DNA from: Deltaproteobacteria bacterium CG11_big_fil_rev_8_21_14_0_20_47_16
GTDB taxonomy: Bacteria; UBA10199; GCA-002796325; 1-14-0-20-47-16
Reading direction: 5' to 3'
DNA: 64,000 nucleotides
Assembly: GCA_002796325.1 (NCBI GenBank)
Contig: PCXA01000007.1
Coordinates: forward strand, 80,586 to 144,585
In this document: positions 45,989-55,096 of the stretch, piece after piece
How positions within the stretch are numbered: the stretch's first letter is position 1
Layout: each line of letters starts with the position of its first letter
The notes under the pieces: generated by a model
What the model was told of the DNA's origin: nothing
Seen by the model: only the letters and a program-made list of their open reading frames with translations
The model's database searches: none
Made by a program: the position numbers and the translations under genes

Positions 45989-47266
45989 ATGTTTCTCTTC
46001 TATACAGAACTTTTGGGGCGTGAAGTGGTGGACCGTCATGGACGGTTTTTGGGATATCCCTTCGACTTCACTCTCCAATTTCAAGAAGCCTATCCGCGAC
46101 TCATGGGTATGATTTTGCGGCGGGGATGGGTGCATCCGCGCTATTATTATGTACCGTGGTCCGAAGTGCAGCAGGTTAATAATCATTTTCAATTGCGTAT
46201 AGCGATGGAATCCATGCAGCCGCAGAGCGACGTACCATCTAGCGATGCCTCAATTCGTCGGAACATTTTAGATCAACAGGTTCTAGATACATTTAATCGC
46301 CGCGTGGTTCGGGTAAATGATGTCCACTTTTTGCAGGTGCATAATGAATTGCGCTTGGCCCATGCCGATGTGGGATTGCGTGGCATGGTGCGGCGTTTGG
46401 GTTGGGAAAAGTGGGTAGATTTTGCGGTGCGCCTTGTCAATAATCATGCAGATTACCTGACGCATGAGGCATTTATTGCCTGGAAATATGTGCAACCCTT
46501 GGGAACAGCAGACACCAAAGGGGCGCTACATCTCAATGTGCCGCAGAGTGAACTGCGTTCCATTCCACCCGCTGATTTGAGTCAAATTCTAAATGAATTG
46601 GATCCTCGTCAACGCGAAGCCCTCTTCAAAGTCTTGGATCGCGTGACTCAGGCTCAAATTTTTGCAGAGCTGGATAGCTGGATGCAGATGGACCTTCTGG
46701 CGGAGCTGGATACCAAAGTGGCATTGGAACTCATGGAGCATTTGCCATCGGATGAAGCGGCCGACTTATTGTCGGCAATGAATCGCCGTGATGCCGACCG
46801 CTTGTTGATGCAGATGGACAATAAGCGCGCACAAACATTGTCGGGATTGTTAGAGCATCGCAGTGATTCTGCGGGTGGTTTGATGACAACAGAAATGATT
46901 TTGTTGTCACAGACGATTACGGTTGCAGAGGCGATTGAACGTCTGAAGGCCGTTACAAAGAAGTCTGAAATGATTTACTATGCTTATATTGTAGATGAAA
47001 TGAATCACTTGTTAGGCATGGTAACGCTTCGTACGCTGTTGCAAGCGGATCCACTCAAGCAGATGCAGGACGTAATGACCAAAAAGCCAGCCTGTGTGCA
47101 GGTCAACGCGTCTGCAAAAGAAGTGGCGTACATGTTGGATAAATACAACTTTCTGGCTGTGCCGGTCATTAATGAAGATAACGTTATTCAGGGCATCATC
47201 ACAATTGATGACGTGTTGGCACAAGTGATTGCAGCCACTTGGGGTGAAAAGACAGGGTTATTGTAA
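45989..47266 (+). CDS. PRC-barrel / MgtE_N / CBS regulatory protein
   Basis: A 425-aa cytoplasmic protein, AGGAGG upstream. Residues about 1-60 and 95-160 look like PRC-barrel units (GREVVDRHGRFLGYPFDF; RRVVRVNDVHFLQV). Residues about 190-290 are an MgtE N-terminal superhelical domain (LNELDPRQREALFKVLD, ELMEHLPSDEAADLLSAMNRRDADRLLMQM) and 300-420 a CBS pair (VAEAIERLKAV, YIVDEMNHLLGMVTL, VPVINEDNVIQGIITIDDVLAQ). The MgtE channel domain is absent. It is coupled to the NRAMP-like carrier by a TAATG overlap, so it likely senses Mg2+ or nucleotide for that carrier. Confidence 0.85.
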   Translation: MFLFYTELLGREVVDRHGRFLGYPFDFTLQFQEAYPRLMGMILRRGWVHPRYYYVPWSEVQQVNNHFQLRIAMESMQPQSDVPSSDASIRRNILDQQVLDTFNRRVVRVNDVHFLQVHNELRLAHADVGLRGMVRRLGWEKWVDFAVRLVNNHADYLTHEAFIAWKYVQPLGTADTKGALHLNVPQSELRSIPPADLSQILNELDPRQREALFKVLDRVTQAQIFAELDSWMQMDLLAELDTKVALELMEHLPSDEAADLLSAMNRRDADRLLMQMDNKRAQTLSGLLEHRSDSAGGLMTTEMILLSQTITVAEAIERLKAVTKKSEMIYYAYIVDEMNHLLGMVTLRTLLQADPLKQMQDVMTKKPACVQVNASAKEVAYMLDKYNFLAVPVINEDNVIQGIITIDDVLAQVIAATWGEKTGLL

Positions 47267-48501
47267 TGTTCAAAAAGATTTCATGGAAAAATATACTCAT
47301 GTTTCTGGCCATTTTGGGCCCGGGGCTTATCACGGCCAATGTGGACAACGATGCTGGTGGTATTGCCACGTACTCGATTGCAGGTGCAGAATATGGTTAT
47401 GGGTTTTTATGGTCGATTCTTCCTGTAACAATTGTTTTGATTATTATGCAAGAAATGAGCGTGCGCATGGGGGCAGTAACCGGAAAGGGGCTTGCTGACC
47501 TGATTCGGGAGCGTTTCGGATTGAAAATTACCTTCTACTTTATGTTGGCACTTTTTGTAACCAACATTGGTAATGTTGTTGCAGAGTTTGCGGGTGTGGC
47601 CTCAAGTTTGGGGATTTTTGGAGTCAGTAAATATATTTCTGTGCCGCTTTCAGCGCTCTTTGTTTGGATCTTGGTAGTGAAGGGCAGTTACAAGAGTGTC
47701 GAAAAGATCTTTCTCGTCGCCTGTCTTTTTTATGTTGCCTATCCTCTGTCAGGATATTTAGCCAATCCCAATTGGCATGAAGTGGGTATTGCAATGGTTA
47801 GCCCAAGTGTTCAGTGGGATAGTGCCTGGTTTTATATGTTGGTCGGTATTGTGGGAACGTCCGTTGCACCATGGATGCAATTTTACTTACAATCAGCTGT
47901 GGTTGAAAAGGGTGTGGATGCCGAACATTACCGTCACTCACGTTTAGACGTGATTATTGGTTGCGTGATGGCTTCAGTTGTTATTTTCTTTATTGTGTTG
48001 GCATGCGCTGCAACGTTGCATCCTGTTGGTATTCACGTGGATGATGCTGCCGATGCAGCCCTTGCTCTTCGTCCATTTGCCGGAAAATATGCCTCCATGT
48101 TGTTTTCGTTTGGACTGCTTAATGCCTCTGTTTTTGCAGCATCAATTTTGCCATTATCAACAGCGTACACTATTTGCGAAGGTCTGGGATTTGAGACGGG
48201 TGTAAACAAAACCTTTAAAGAGGCGCCCCAATTTTACGGATTATATACCGCAATTATCATTATTGGCGCGCTGTCCGTGTTGTGGCCCAAGTTTCCATTC
48301 TTTCTTATCATGCTCTTCTCACAGGTCTTGAACGGAGTTCTGCTTCCATTTGTATTATTTTTCATGCTCAAGTTGATTAATAATCGTGAGATTATGGGTG
48401 AATATGTCAACTCGCGAAAGATGAATATTATCAGCTGGTCATCTGCAGTGATTATTATGGTATTGTCGTTGGTAATGGTGGTTTTAGCGTTTATTCAGTG
48501 A
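47266..48501 (+). CDS. NRAMP-family divalent metal transporter, atypical
   Basis: A 411-aa inner-membrane protein with about eleven hydrophobic segments. The first has GPGLITANVDNDAGG where classical NRAMP proteins have the DPGN motif, and TM6 (LLNASVFAASILPLSTAY) lacks the canonical MPH with its metal-binding Met. This suggests a substrate other than Mn2+/Fe2+, for example Mg2+ as in NRAMP-related magnesium transporters. The coupled upstream MgtE_N/CBS protein fits that idea. The start overlaps the preceding stop. Confidence 0.85.
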   Translation: MFKKISWKNILMFLAILGPGLITANVDNDAGGIATYSIAGAEYGYGFLWSILPVTIVLIIMQEMSVRMGAVTGKGLADLIRERFGLKITFYFMLALFVTNIGNVVAEFAGVASSLGIFGVSKYISVPLSALFVWILVVKGSYKSVEKIFLVACLFYVAYPLSGYLANPNWHEVGIAMVSPSVQWDSAWFYMLVGIVGTSVAPWMQFYLQSAVVEKGVDAEHYRHSRLDVIIGCVMASVVIFFIVLACAATLHPVGIHVDDAADAALALRPFAGKYASMLFSFGLLNASVFAASILPLSTAYTICEGLGFETGVNKTFKEAPQFYGLYTAIIIIGALSVLWPKFPFFLIMLFSQVLNGVLLPFVLFFMLKLINNREIMGEYVNSRKMNIISWSSAVIIMVLSLVMVVLAFIQ

Positions 48502-48503
48502 GC

Positions 48504-49175
48504 TTATTCTGCAGAAACGAGCTGCGGGTGCTTTTTAAGAATTTCCTCAAAAACAATCTGACGCTGTACATCAATGCCACGACCTGCACATTCTTCAGCC
48601 TTGTCTCCAGATTTTGCCATGATTGCGTCAGTCATTTGTCGAAGACATTCATAAAGTTTGGAAACACTCTTTGTTTGAACCATAATGAAACGAATTGTGG
48701 CAAGTCGCTGCATCATGCTTGCAACTGATCTTTCGAGGTGACGATTCTTACAGTTTTTAAGAATGGTTAGGCGAAGCTCTAACAGTAGCATGTCATTTCC
48801 AATAAAATCACATGCCTCGTGATTTTGAATTAACTGCCTAATAATTGTATCTAGTCGGTGAATTTCGTGGTCAGAAATATTTGCGCAAGCACGGCGGACT
48901 GCTAATGTTTCTAAAACACGCCAAGCATCGAATAGTTCAGCCAGTTCAGATTCTGTGAGGGTTGCAACGCGCGCCCCTTTGTTGGGTGCAGAATCGATTA
49001 GACCTTCAGCTTGGAGTTGCCGAATGGCTTCACGAAGTGGTGTACGGCTAACGCGATAACGGCGTGCCAGCTCAGCTTCATTCAGTTTGTCACCCGGCCG
49101 CATGGCGCCGCGGACGATGTCGTCACGAAGTTGGTTTAAAACAAGTCCATGTACTGTGTGATATGCGAGTGTCAT
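48504..49175 (-). CDS. GntR-family (FadR/FCD) transcriptional regulator
   Basis: A 223-aa regulator. The N-terminal winged helix has LRDDIVRGAMRPGDKLNEAELARRYRVSRTPLREAIRQLQAEGLI, the classic GntR signature. The C-terminal FCD-type helical domain (about 90-215) has LFDAWRVLETLAVRRA at its start. FCD regulators bind carboxylic acids. It converges on the NRAMP-like gene (2 bp gap) and lies 111 bp downstream of the usher-like gene on the same strand. Its target is unknown; the pilus locus is one candidate by position. Confidence 0.88.
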   Translation of the reverse strand: MTLAYHTVHGLVLNQLRDDIVRGAMRPGDKLNEAELARRYRVSRTPLREAIRQLQAEGLIDSAPNKGARVATLTESELAELFDAWRVLETLAVRRACANISDHEIHRLDTIIRQLIQNHEACDFIGNDMLLLELRLTILKNCKNRHLERSVASMMQRLATIRFIMVQTKSVSKLYECLRQMTDAIMAKSGDKAEECAGRGIDVQRQIVFEEILKKHPQLVSAE

Positions 49176-49286
49176 GTCAATTTCTCATAGCAGCGATAGT
49201 GTGTCCGTCAATAGTTAGTCGTATAAAATATGTCCAAAATCATCAATTTTAGAAATAACATGAATGCTGGAGAAGCGAGTATGTTG

Positions 49287-51914
49287 TTAGGGCTGCGGCT
49301 GCGCATTGCACTGCGTTGTCAATTCAATGTCGAAGTGACCGCTGAATGGAGAGACCACTTGAATGGTTTCAGGTCTACCACCTGCAATGCAGTATCCCTT
49401 GGGAATATTCGATACGGTTAGATCATAGGTGCCTTCGCGCAGGTCTTTGAGCCAGTAATACCCTTCAGAATCAACCGACACCGAGTTATTTCCGAGCCGA
49501 ACAACCATGGATTTTGGAAGGGTACTACCTTCCGGCATCTTAACGCGTCCTCTTAAACTGCGCAGCGCCTTAAATAGGAAGGTTACAATGTGTTCACTGT
49601 AATCACCAATTGTAATGGTTTGCGTAAGAGGTGAAATGGCTTCCATATTGTTACCGATGTCGATCGGATTGATGCTGACAATAGCCTTGCCAATATCGAT
49701 GCCTTTGAAGATGGCGCCACCATCAACTGCGGATACTGATCGAGTTAACTCGCCTTGTTTGAGCTCAACTTTGCTGACTGTCGCCAGCGAATCGTTGTCA
49801 TCGTGTGCGTTATTATCATTGGTATCCAAAATGGTTCTTACGGTGACAATTGCCTTTGATTCCTGAATTGGGACGCCAAACTCCTTCTTGGAGCTATCCT
49901 CTCCAATAAAAATTGGATAGTCCACATCGCGATTAATATTTTGAATAGGACTCTTGGATACGGTGATGGTGTGTTGTCCTGGTGTGACATTGGCTATTGA
50001 GAATATACCACCAGGGCCAGTATTTGTTTTCAGCTTTCCATCAAGTGAGACAGGTACATTTTCAAGGCCAAGATCGCCTTCTTCAAACCGGTCATTAAAA
50101 TTAACATCTAAATAGACGCGTCCAGAAATCCTCACGTGTGAATTTGATTTGAATAGCTTTCTAAAGAGCGTGTCCTTAACAACGCCAGGTCCTGCATAAT
50201 GACGAAAGATAAGGTTAAATGATCCACTTAATGTGTTGTTGCCTTGGCCCGTAATATAACTTCCAGTGGATGTTAGTGAAATGAGATTGGTCGTGGTGGG
50301 CTGCCACACAATGGATGGGCCAAATTGAAATTGCTGAATATTATCGGATACGTCACGTTTGATATAGGCACCATTGAATTGCATGGTTCCAGATTTGTAG
50401 AAAAAGTTGGCAATACCATTTAATGTGATTCCAAAGAGTTTGTTTGGAGATTCTGAATAGTTTGCGGTTAGTCCTAGCTGGTGACGAACGTTCACAGTTT
50501 CAAATTGAATAAAGTCGTTTGTTTGCACTTGTCGTGTCGTTGCGCCACCAACAGTATTGCTCTGATTGGCGGATACGGTATGCTGCATATAAGTACGACG
50601 AGAAACAGGGTGAGATAAGTATCCGGTGAGAACATTGCTATAAATGTCGCTTGAGGGGTCAGAAGTTCTATTGAAACCATAGCTACCACCATAACGACGC
50701 GAAATGGTGTATTGTCGAAAAATATTGAGTTGGGCGTTAGTGTTGTTTCCACCTGTAATTGATAAATCGGGATTTGCAACGGTGATTTGGTGTTGGGCTG
50801 TTGCGCTTAATGTTGTAATTTTATCTTTAAACACCTTTTTCATTTGAACCAGGTAATTATGGAAATCATTTAATGCAACAGCACCGCCCACCTGTTCCAA
50901 TCCTTGTCGAACATAACTAAATATACCTTGGGTTAAGTTGCTTGGTGTTTGGTAAACGGGCGTGAATAGTAAAGCATAACTGCTATCGCTGAGATAAGCA
51001 CCTCCGCCCAACTGTACTCGACTACTGACGTGTCCCGTGCCTTCAAGAATACCATTAAAGTGGTAAGCATTTGACCCTGGTGGTTGAAATGAAACCAAGC
51101 CAGCATTGAAAAAGTCCTGGAAGACAGATCCATGCTCGTTTTTTGAAAAAGTATAGTTAAAGCCAAACTTGCGTTCATTATCTTGAAAATCCATTAGGTT
51201 GACCTGTGGTTCAACGCCGGCAAAAAAGTTGAGATTTTCCATCCAGGATGAATCTTGCATAAATACGTTCTGCAAGCGAAGTCGAGGCCCATAGCCTGGT
51301 ACAGCGGAGATAATGGCACCCGTTTGCCGGCCAATAGCGGCATCAAGATTACCCATTAGAAAGTCGACATCACGATTGATGAATGAGAATGTGGCATTGT
51401 TGAGTGTGTTAGACCCTGTGGATGGTTGAAAATAGGATGCAAACATACGGGCATGACCATGCCAAAGAAATGGTGAGTCGATAGTGCTGCTGTATGTGTA
51501 ATTAGGATTCTGATAGAAATTGTCTTGAGTATATGTTGAGTTTGAGTTGAACTCAAGCATCATATACGGGTAGCGGATGTTGAATTCGGGAGTCAACAAC
51601 AGTGCGCCGGCGGTAAGTGTAGTTGTAACCACAACCGGGATATTGCTGAGTTGGCCGTTATCTGAAAACACCAACTGAGTATGTCCTGCCTTTAATCCAA
51701 CAAGTGTAATTTGAGTATCACTCTTACGTTCGACAGCAAGTATGGTGTCGTCAGCAGGAAACACCAATAACGCTGTTGTTGAGTAGTCAAGCCGCTGACC
51801 CATTTGTAATTGAATGGGTGGGTTTGAGTCGTCTTCTGCGTTTGCTAGATGTGGCCAGATTAGCGCGCCAGAAAATATAAGAAATGTTAGCAGCTTCCAA
51901 CGTAATGAATTCAC
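49287..51914 (-). CDS. Outer-membrane usher-like protein with pilus-secretin N-domain
   Basis: An 875-aa exported protein with GTG start. A signal peptide (LLTFLIFSGALIWPHLANA) is followed by a domain (about 30-105; FPADDTILAVERKSDTQITLVGLKAGHTQLVFSD) resembling the T2SS/T3SS/pilus-type secretin N-domain. Residues about 120-600 alternate like a large outer-membrane barrel with many Asn/Tyr/Phe. From about 615 to the end are Cna-B/carboxypeptidase-regulatory-like beta domains (SGRVYLDVNFNDRFEEGDLGLENVPVSLDGK; LRGRVKMPEGS; GYYWLKDLREGTYDLTV). The layout fits a pilus usher or exporter; it is not close to the classical FimD family. It is downstream of the chaperone-like gene by 6 bp. Confidence 0.65.
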   Translation of the reverse strand: MNSLRWKLLTFLIFSGALIWPHLANAEDDSNPPIQLQMGQRLDYSTTALLVFPADDTILAVERKSDTQITLVGLKAGHTQLVFSDNGQLSNIPVVVTTTLTAGALLLTPEFNIRYPYMMLEFNSNSTYTQDNFYQNPNYTYSSTIDSPFLWHGHARMFASYFQPSTGSNTLNNATFSFINRDVDFLMGNLDAAIGRQTGAIISAVPGYGPRLRLQNVFMQDSSWMENLNFFAGVEPQVNLMDFQDNERKFGFNYTFSKNEHGSVFQDFFNAGLVSFQPPGSNAYHFNGILEGTGHVSSRVQLGGGAYLSDSSYALLFTPVYQTPSNLTQGIFSYVRQGLEQVGGAVALNDFHNYLVQMKKVFKDKITTLSATAQHQITVANPDLSITGGNNTNAQLNIFRQYTISRRYGGSYGFNRTSDPSSDIYSNVLTGYLSHPVSRRTYMQHTVSANQSNTVGGATTRQVQTNDFIQFETVNVRHQLGLTANYSESPNKLFGITLNGIANFFYKSGTMQFNGAYIKRDVSDNIQQFQFGPSIVWQPTTTNLISLTSTGSYITGQGNNTLSGSFNLIFRHYAGPGVVKDTLFRKLFKSNSHVRISGRVYLDVNFNDRFEEGDLGLENVPVSLDGKLKTNTGPGGIFSIANVTPGQHTITVSKSPIQNINRDVDYPIFIGEDSSKKEFGVPIQESKAIVTVRTILDTNDNNAHDDNDSLATVSKVELKQGELTRSVSAVDGGAIFKGIDIGKAIVSINPIDIGNNMEAISPLTQTITIGDYSEHIVTFLFKALRSLRGRVKMPEGSTLPKSMVVRLGNNSVSVDSEGYYWLKDLREGTYDLTVSNIPKGYCIAGGRPETIQVVSPFSGHFDIELTTQCNAQPQP

Positions 51915-51920
51915 ATGAGA

Positions 51921-52760
51921 TTATTTGATGGAAACCGAAGTCTGCATCGGCGCCATTTTGTATTGAGGATCACTGATCGTTAATAGCGCCTTATAAGTAC
52001 CAGCAGGGATGTCTTGATCTTGTGCCTTGAATTCAACTATTGAATCTGCACCAGGTTGCAATGTAACCTGATTTTGGGTGCGCATACGAATGCTGGCTTT
52101 ACCCTTGCTATCCATAAGCACTAAAATCGGATTAATCTGCATGCTGCCGTTACCTTTGTTGGTGAGGACCATTTTTACGACAGGTGGTTGATTTTTAGAG
52201 GCTCGTGATGAGGTTGCGCTCTTGATCGCGACATCATAATTAACAGTACCTTTTGCAGAAACTTCGACGCGCACGTTTAGGCCAGGCTGCATACCGACAC
52301 CTGCTTGGGATTCAAACTCTTTAGTACGCTTTGTATCAAGATCGTCGCTTCCTGCCGATCGATTAATAATAATACCAGCAAATTGGGTTCCCTTTGCATT
52401 GGGTGATAGTCTCATTGTGATAGCGACGTTCTTATAGCTCTTTGGAGGAATTGTAATCGTGCTGTTTTCAAAGTTAATATTTCGTGCAACATGATCTGCG
52501 GGTAGGCTGCTGAGCGGAATAATTGTTGGGCCACTTGGCTTGATTGCCATTCCCGTTGCGGTAAGCGTGTATGTAGATGCTTCTTTTAAGGGATTTTCAA
52601 TTCTAAGCGAAGTGGTAGCAACTTCGCCCGGTGTAACTTCCAATTTCAGACTTGGGGGGCTAACGCCAAACGCTGTCCCCCCCTGGTGGGGACCTGCAAG
52701 GGCAGTGGATGCGATAATGAGGCCAAAAAGTACGGCAATTGGACGATGTATAAAGTTCAT
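51921..52760 (-). CDS. Periplasmic pilus-chaperone-like protein
   Basis: A 279-aa exported protein; GGAGGAAAA precedes the ATG. The signal peptide (PIAVLFGLIIASTALA) is followed by two Ig-like domains: FGVSPPSLKLEVTPGEVATTSLRIENPLKEASTYTL, where alternating strand residues and a conserved Asn-Pro fit chaperone domain 1, and a second domain from about 165 (VNYDVAIKSAT...MVLTNKGNGSMQINPILVLMD). It resembles chaperones of alternate chaperone-usher fimbriae and DUF916-like proteins. Expected role: hold subunits in the periplasm and deliver them to the usher-like protein encoded next to it. Confidence 0.6.
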   Translation of the reverse strand: MNFIHRPIAVLFGLIIASTALAGPHQGGTAFGVSPPSLKLEVTPGEVATTSLRIENPLKEASTYTLTATGMAIKPSGPTIIPLSSLPADHVARNINFENSTITIPPKSYKNVAITMRLSPNAKGTQFAGIIINRSAGSDDLDTKRTKEFESQAGVGMQPGLNVRVEVSAKGTVNYDVAIKSATSSRASKNQPPVVKMVLTNKGNGSMQINPILVLMDSKGKASIRMRTQNQVTLQPGADSIVEFKAQDQDIPAGTYKALLTISDPQYKMAPMQTSVSIK

Positions 52761-52780
52761 TTTTCCTCCGGCAATAGAGT

Positions 52781-53359
52781 TTATTGAGAAGACGCCACTA
52801 TGCGAAAGCGGTCAGCAATATTACCACTTTGATGAGGGCTAATTTCAAATTGCATACGCAGCGGAAACCGTTCCGGTGCGCTTAAAACCTTCAATAAATT
52901 AGCTCTGGGCTCTGATAGGACTTCAATGGCAAGTACTGAGCGATTTTTGGATAGGGAGTAAAAAACATTTTTAAAGCCATTGGGTGCGCCCATCAATTTG
53001 CTGAGATCAACATGTACAGAGAGTAGGCCACTAAAGATGATTCCAATATCCAAAATAGCTTCTACGTATAGTTTGTTGTTGTCCACATAGGCATCACCAT
53101 TGCCAATCAACTCAGGATTGGTGAACGTGACCCGACCAAAGTCAACACCACTTCCAGTGAAGATGGTGCGGTGACCATATAGGCTAACACCGTCACGAAT
53201 TGAGATTTGCAATGCGGCATCAACGGTGGTGCCAAAGGTAAAGTCGGGTGTTTGGGTGATGTCAGCCTCAACTTCTTGTGTTCGAGAAATGGCGACAATG
53301 CAGAGAAGAAGACCCAATAATGATATTGTATACAGAGAATTTTTTTTGCGAATAAACAT
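52781..53359 (-). CDS. Pilus subunit-like exported protein
   Basis: A 192-aa exported protein. The ATG at 53359 gives a signal peptide (YTISLLGLLLCIVAISRTQEVEA). The mature part is beta-rich, Gly/Val/Ser patterned (FGTTVDAALQISIRDGVSLYG, VYLEAILD-like VEAILDIGIIFSGLLSVHVDLSKL). It is not clearly homologous to the four other subunit-like proteins but has similar size and is 20 bp before the chaperone-like gene, so it is probably a tip or minor subunit. Divergent from the ABC operon with only about 50 bp between the two starts. Confidence 0.55.
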   Translation of the reverse strand: MFIRKKNSLYTISLLGLLLCIVAISRTQEVEADITQTPDFTFGTTVDAALQISIRDGVSLYGHRTIFTGSGVDFGRVTFTNPELIGNGDAYVDNNKLYVEAILDIGIIFSGLLSVHVDLSKLMGAPNGFKNVFYSLSKNRSVLAIEVLSEPRANLLKVLSAPERFPLRMQFEISPHQSGNIADRFRIVASSQ

Positions 53360-53408
53360 GGCCGTGCTATACAGATCACTCGACTTTAAAATCAAGGTAA
53401 ACTTTACT

Positions 53409-54326
53409 ATGATCACAGTTTCTAATCTTAATCACTTCTTTGGCCAGTTCCATGCACTCAAAGACATCAATTTTACAGTGCCTATGGGAACCATTGCGGG
53501 TTTCATTGGCCCGAATGGGGCAGGTAAATCGACCACTCTGCGTACCTTGGCAGGGATTTTAATTCCAACATCAGGCACCGTAGAGTTAGACGGCATTTCA
53601 CTCTTTACGCATCCACTCGAGGCTCGTGCCAGGATGGGTTATATGCAGGAAACGCCGATCTTGTACCGCGAACTTAAAATCCGTGAATACCTTGAATTTG
53701 TGGCGCAGATCAAAAATATCTCCAAATCAGAATATCAGGATCGTGTGCAGCATATCATGAAGCGTTGTGGCGTTGCGCATATTCAGGAGCGGCTTATCGG
53801 CAACATTTCAAAAGGGAACCGCCAGCGCGTGGCATTGGCACAGGCATTAATTGCCAAGCCCAAGGTATTGCTTCTAGATGAACCAACGTCTGCGATGGAC
53901 CCTTCCGAAGTTATTCGAATTCGTGAGTTTATTCGCGAGCTTAAGAGTGAAATGTCGGTACTGCTTTCGTCACATATTTTGTCCGAGGTTGCTCAGATTT
54001 GCGATCGTATCATCTTTATAAGAGACGGCGAAATTCGGTATCAGGGCAGCATTCAAGAAATTGAAGCCATTATTGAAAAGGCGCATCAAACTGTAGCGTT
54101 GCGGTTTGCAGACCCTGTTGAGCCCTTTATGCAGCGATTGCAAGGCTTGGCTGGCGCGCAAATACTATCTGTTGAAGGTTTGTTTGTGAAAGTGCTGATT
54201 GAAGATGATACCCAGTTTTATCCTGCCCTATATAAAATGGTGAGCGAGTATGGCGTGCCACTACGTGAAGTGGTGGCGCGTGAACATCGTCTTGAGTCCT
54301 TGTTCTCCGGAGGTTCAAAGTCATGA
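53409..54326 (+). CDS. ABC transporter ATP-binding protein, GldA-like
   Basis: A 305-aa ATPase. The ATG at 53409 is used (AAGGT upstream); the longer open frame runs back across the divergent gene. Walker A GPNGAGKST is at 34-42, the signature region is NISKGNRQRVALAQAL (LSGGQ variant with Lys-Gly-Asn) and Walker B VLLLDEPTSAMDP. It powers the permease encoded next. In Bacteroidetes the homologous GldA-F-G complex is needed for gliding; in other groups it is an ABC-2 exporter of unknown cargo. The next ATG overlaps its stop. Confidence 0.9.
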   Translation: MITVSNLNHFFGQFHALKDINFTVPMGTIAGFIGPNGAGKSTTLRTLAGILIPTSGTVELDGISLFTHPLEARARMGYMQETPILYRELKIREYLEFVAQIKNISKSEYQDRVQHIMKRCGVAHIQERLIGNISKGNRQRVALAQALIAKPKVLLLDEPTSAMDPSEVIRIREFIRELKSEMSVLLSSHILSEVAQICDRIIFIRDGEIRYQGSIQEIEAIIEKAHQTVALRFADPVEPFMQRLQGLAGAQILSVEGLFVKVLIEDDTQFYPALYKMVSEYGVPLREVVAREHRLESLFSGGSKS

Positions 54327-55096
54327 GAGTCATTTGGTTAATTGCCACAAAGGAGTGGAAAGCCTTTTTCTATACTCCATTTGCAATGATTCTGCTGCCA
54401 TTGTTCTTGGTGTTGTCGGGCAGCTATTTTGCATCAAATCTGGAAAGCTATATGAACTTGGCCCATCCAAATGAATCAATGGGGGATGTCGGTTTTGCTG
54501 TTCAGGGATTAAATACGATGGATGGCATTCTACGCCCCTTTTTCGATAGTCTTCTGAATGTATTTATCTTTATGGTGGCACTGATTACCATGCGGGTTTT
54601 TTCAGAAGAAAAGAAAAGTGCTACATACGAGTTATTGGTGAGTTATCCTGTTACACCTGGCAAAATTCTATGGGGCAAATATTTGGGAACATTCTCAATT
54701 GTGCTATCGATGTTAGCGCTTAGCTTGGTATATCCCATTATCATTCAGATGTTTGGTCACCCCTATTGGCCACAAGTGTGGACCATCTACTTAGGCGACT
54801 TTTTGTTCCTGATGGTCTATGTTGCGATTGGTGTGTGGGCGTCGTTGCTATCCGAAAATCAGCTGGTTGCAGCAGTGATTACTTATGGCGCTTTCTTTTT
54901 ATCATTTCTTCTGGGGTATCTGGCGCACATCGTGGGCACCCCGTACGATCGGTTTTTAGCCAACTTCCTGCTGATTGCCCATTTGAGTAGTTTTAATGAT
55001 GGGTTGGTATTCTGGGGTGATTTGGCTGTTTATACTGCAGGAACATCCTTTTTTCTTACCTTGGCTTATTTGCGCCTCAAGAGGCACTACGCATGA
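54323..55096 (+). CDS. ABC-2 type permease, GldF-like
   Basis: A 257-aa integral membrane protein with about six hydrophobic segments (first about 14-36). It has the ABC-2 layout with the motif MRVFSEEKKSATYELLVSYPVTPGKILWGKYLG, seen in GldF-type permeases. Overlap with the ATPase stop (ATGA) and with the next gene shows a coupled operon. It forms the pore of the GldA-like transporter. Confidence 0.85.
   Translation: MRVIWLIATKEWKAFFYTPFAMILLPLFLVLSGSYFASNLESYMNLAHPNESMGDVGFAVQGLNTMDGILRPFFDSLLNVFIFMVALITMRVFSEEKKSATYELLVSYPVTPGKILWGKYLGTFSIVLSMLALSLVYPIIIQMFGHPYWPQVWTIYLGDFLFLMVYVAIGVWASLLSENQLVAAVITYGAFFLSFLLGYLAHIVGTPYDRFLANFLLIAHLSSFNDGLVFWGDLAVYTAGTSFFLTLAYLRLKRHYA

Noticed and set aside
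53226..53408. Longer start for the GldA-like ATPase from the GTG at 53226
   Set aside because: The extra 61 residues do not look like ABC sequence and overlap the divergent subunit gene; the ATG at 53409 starts exactly at the domain.
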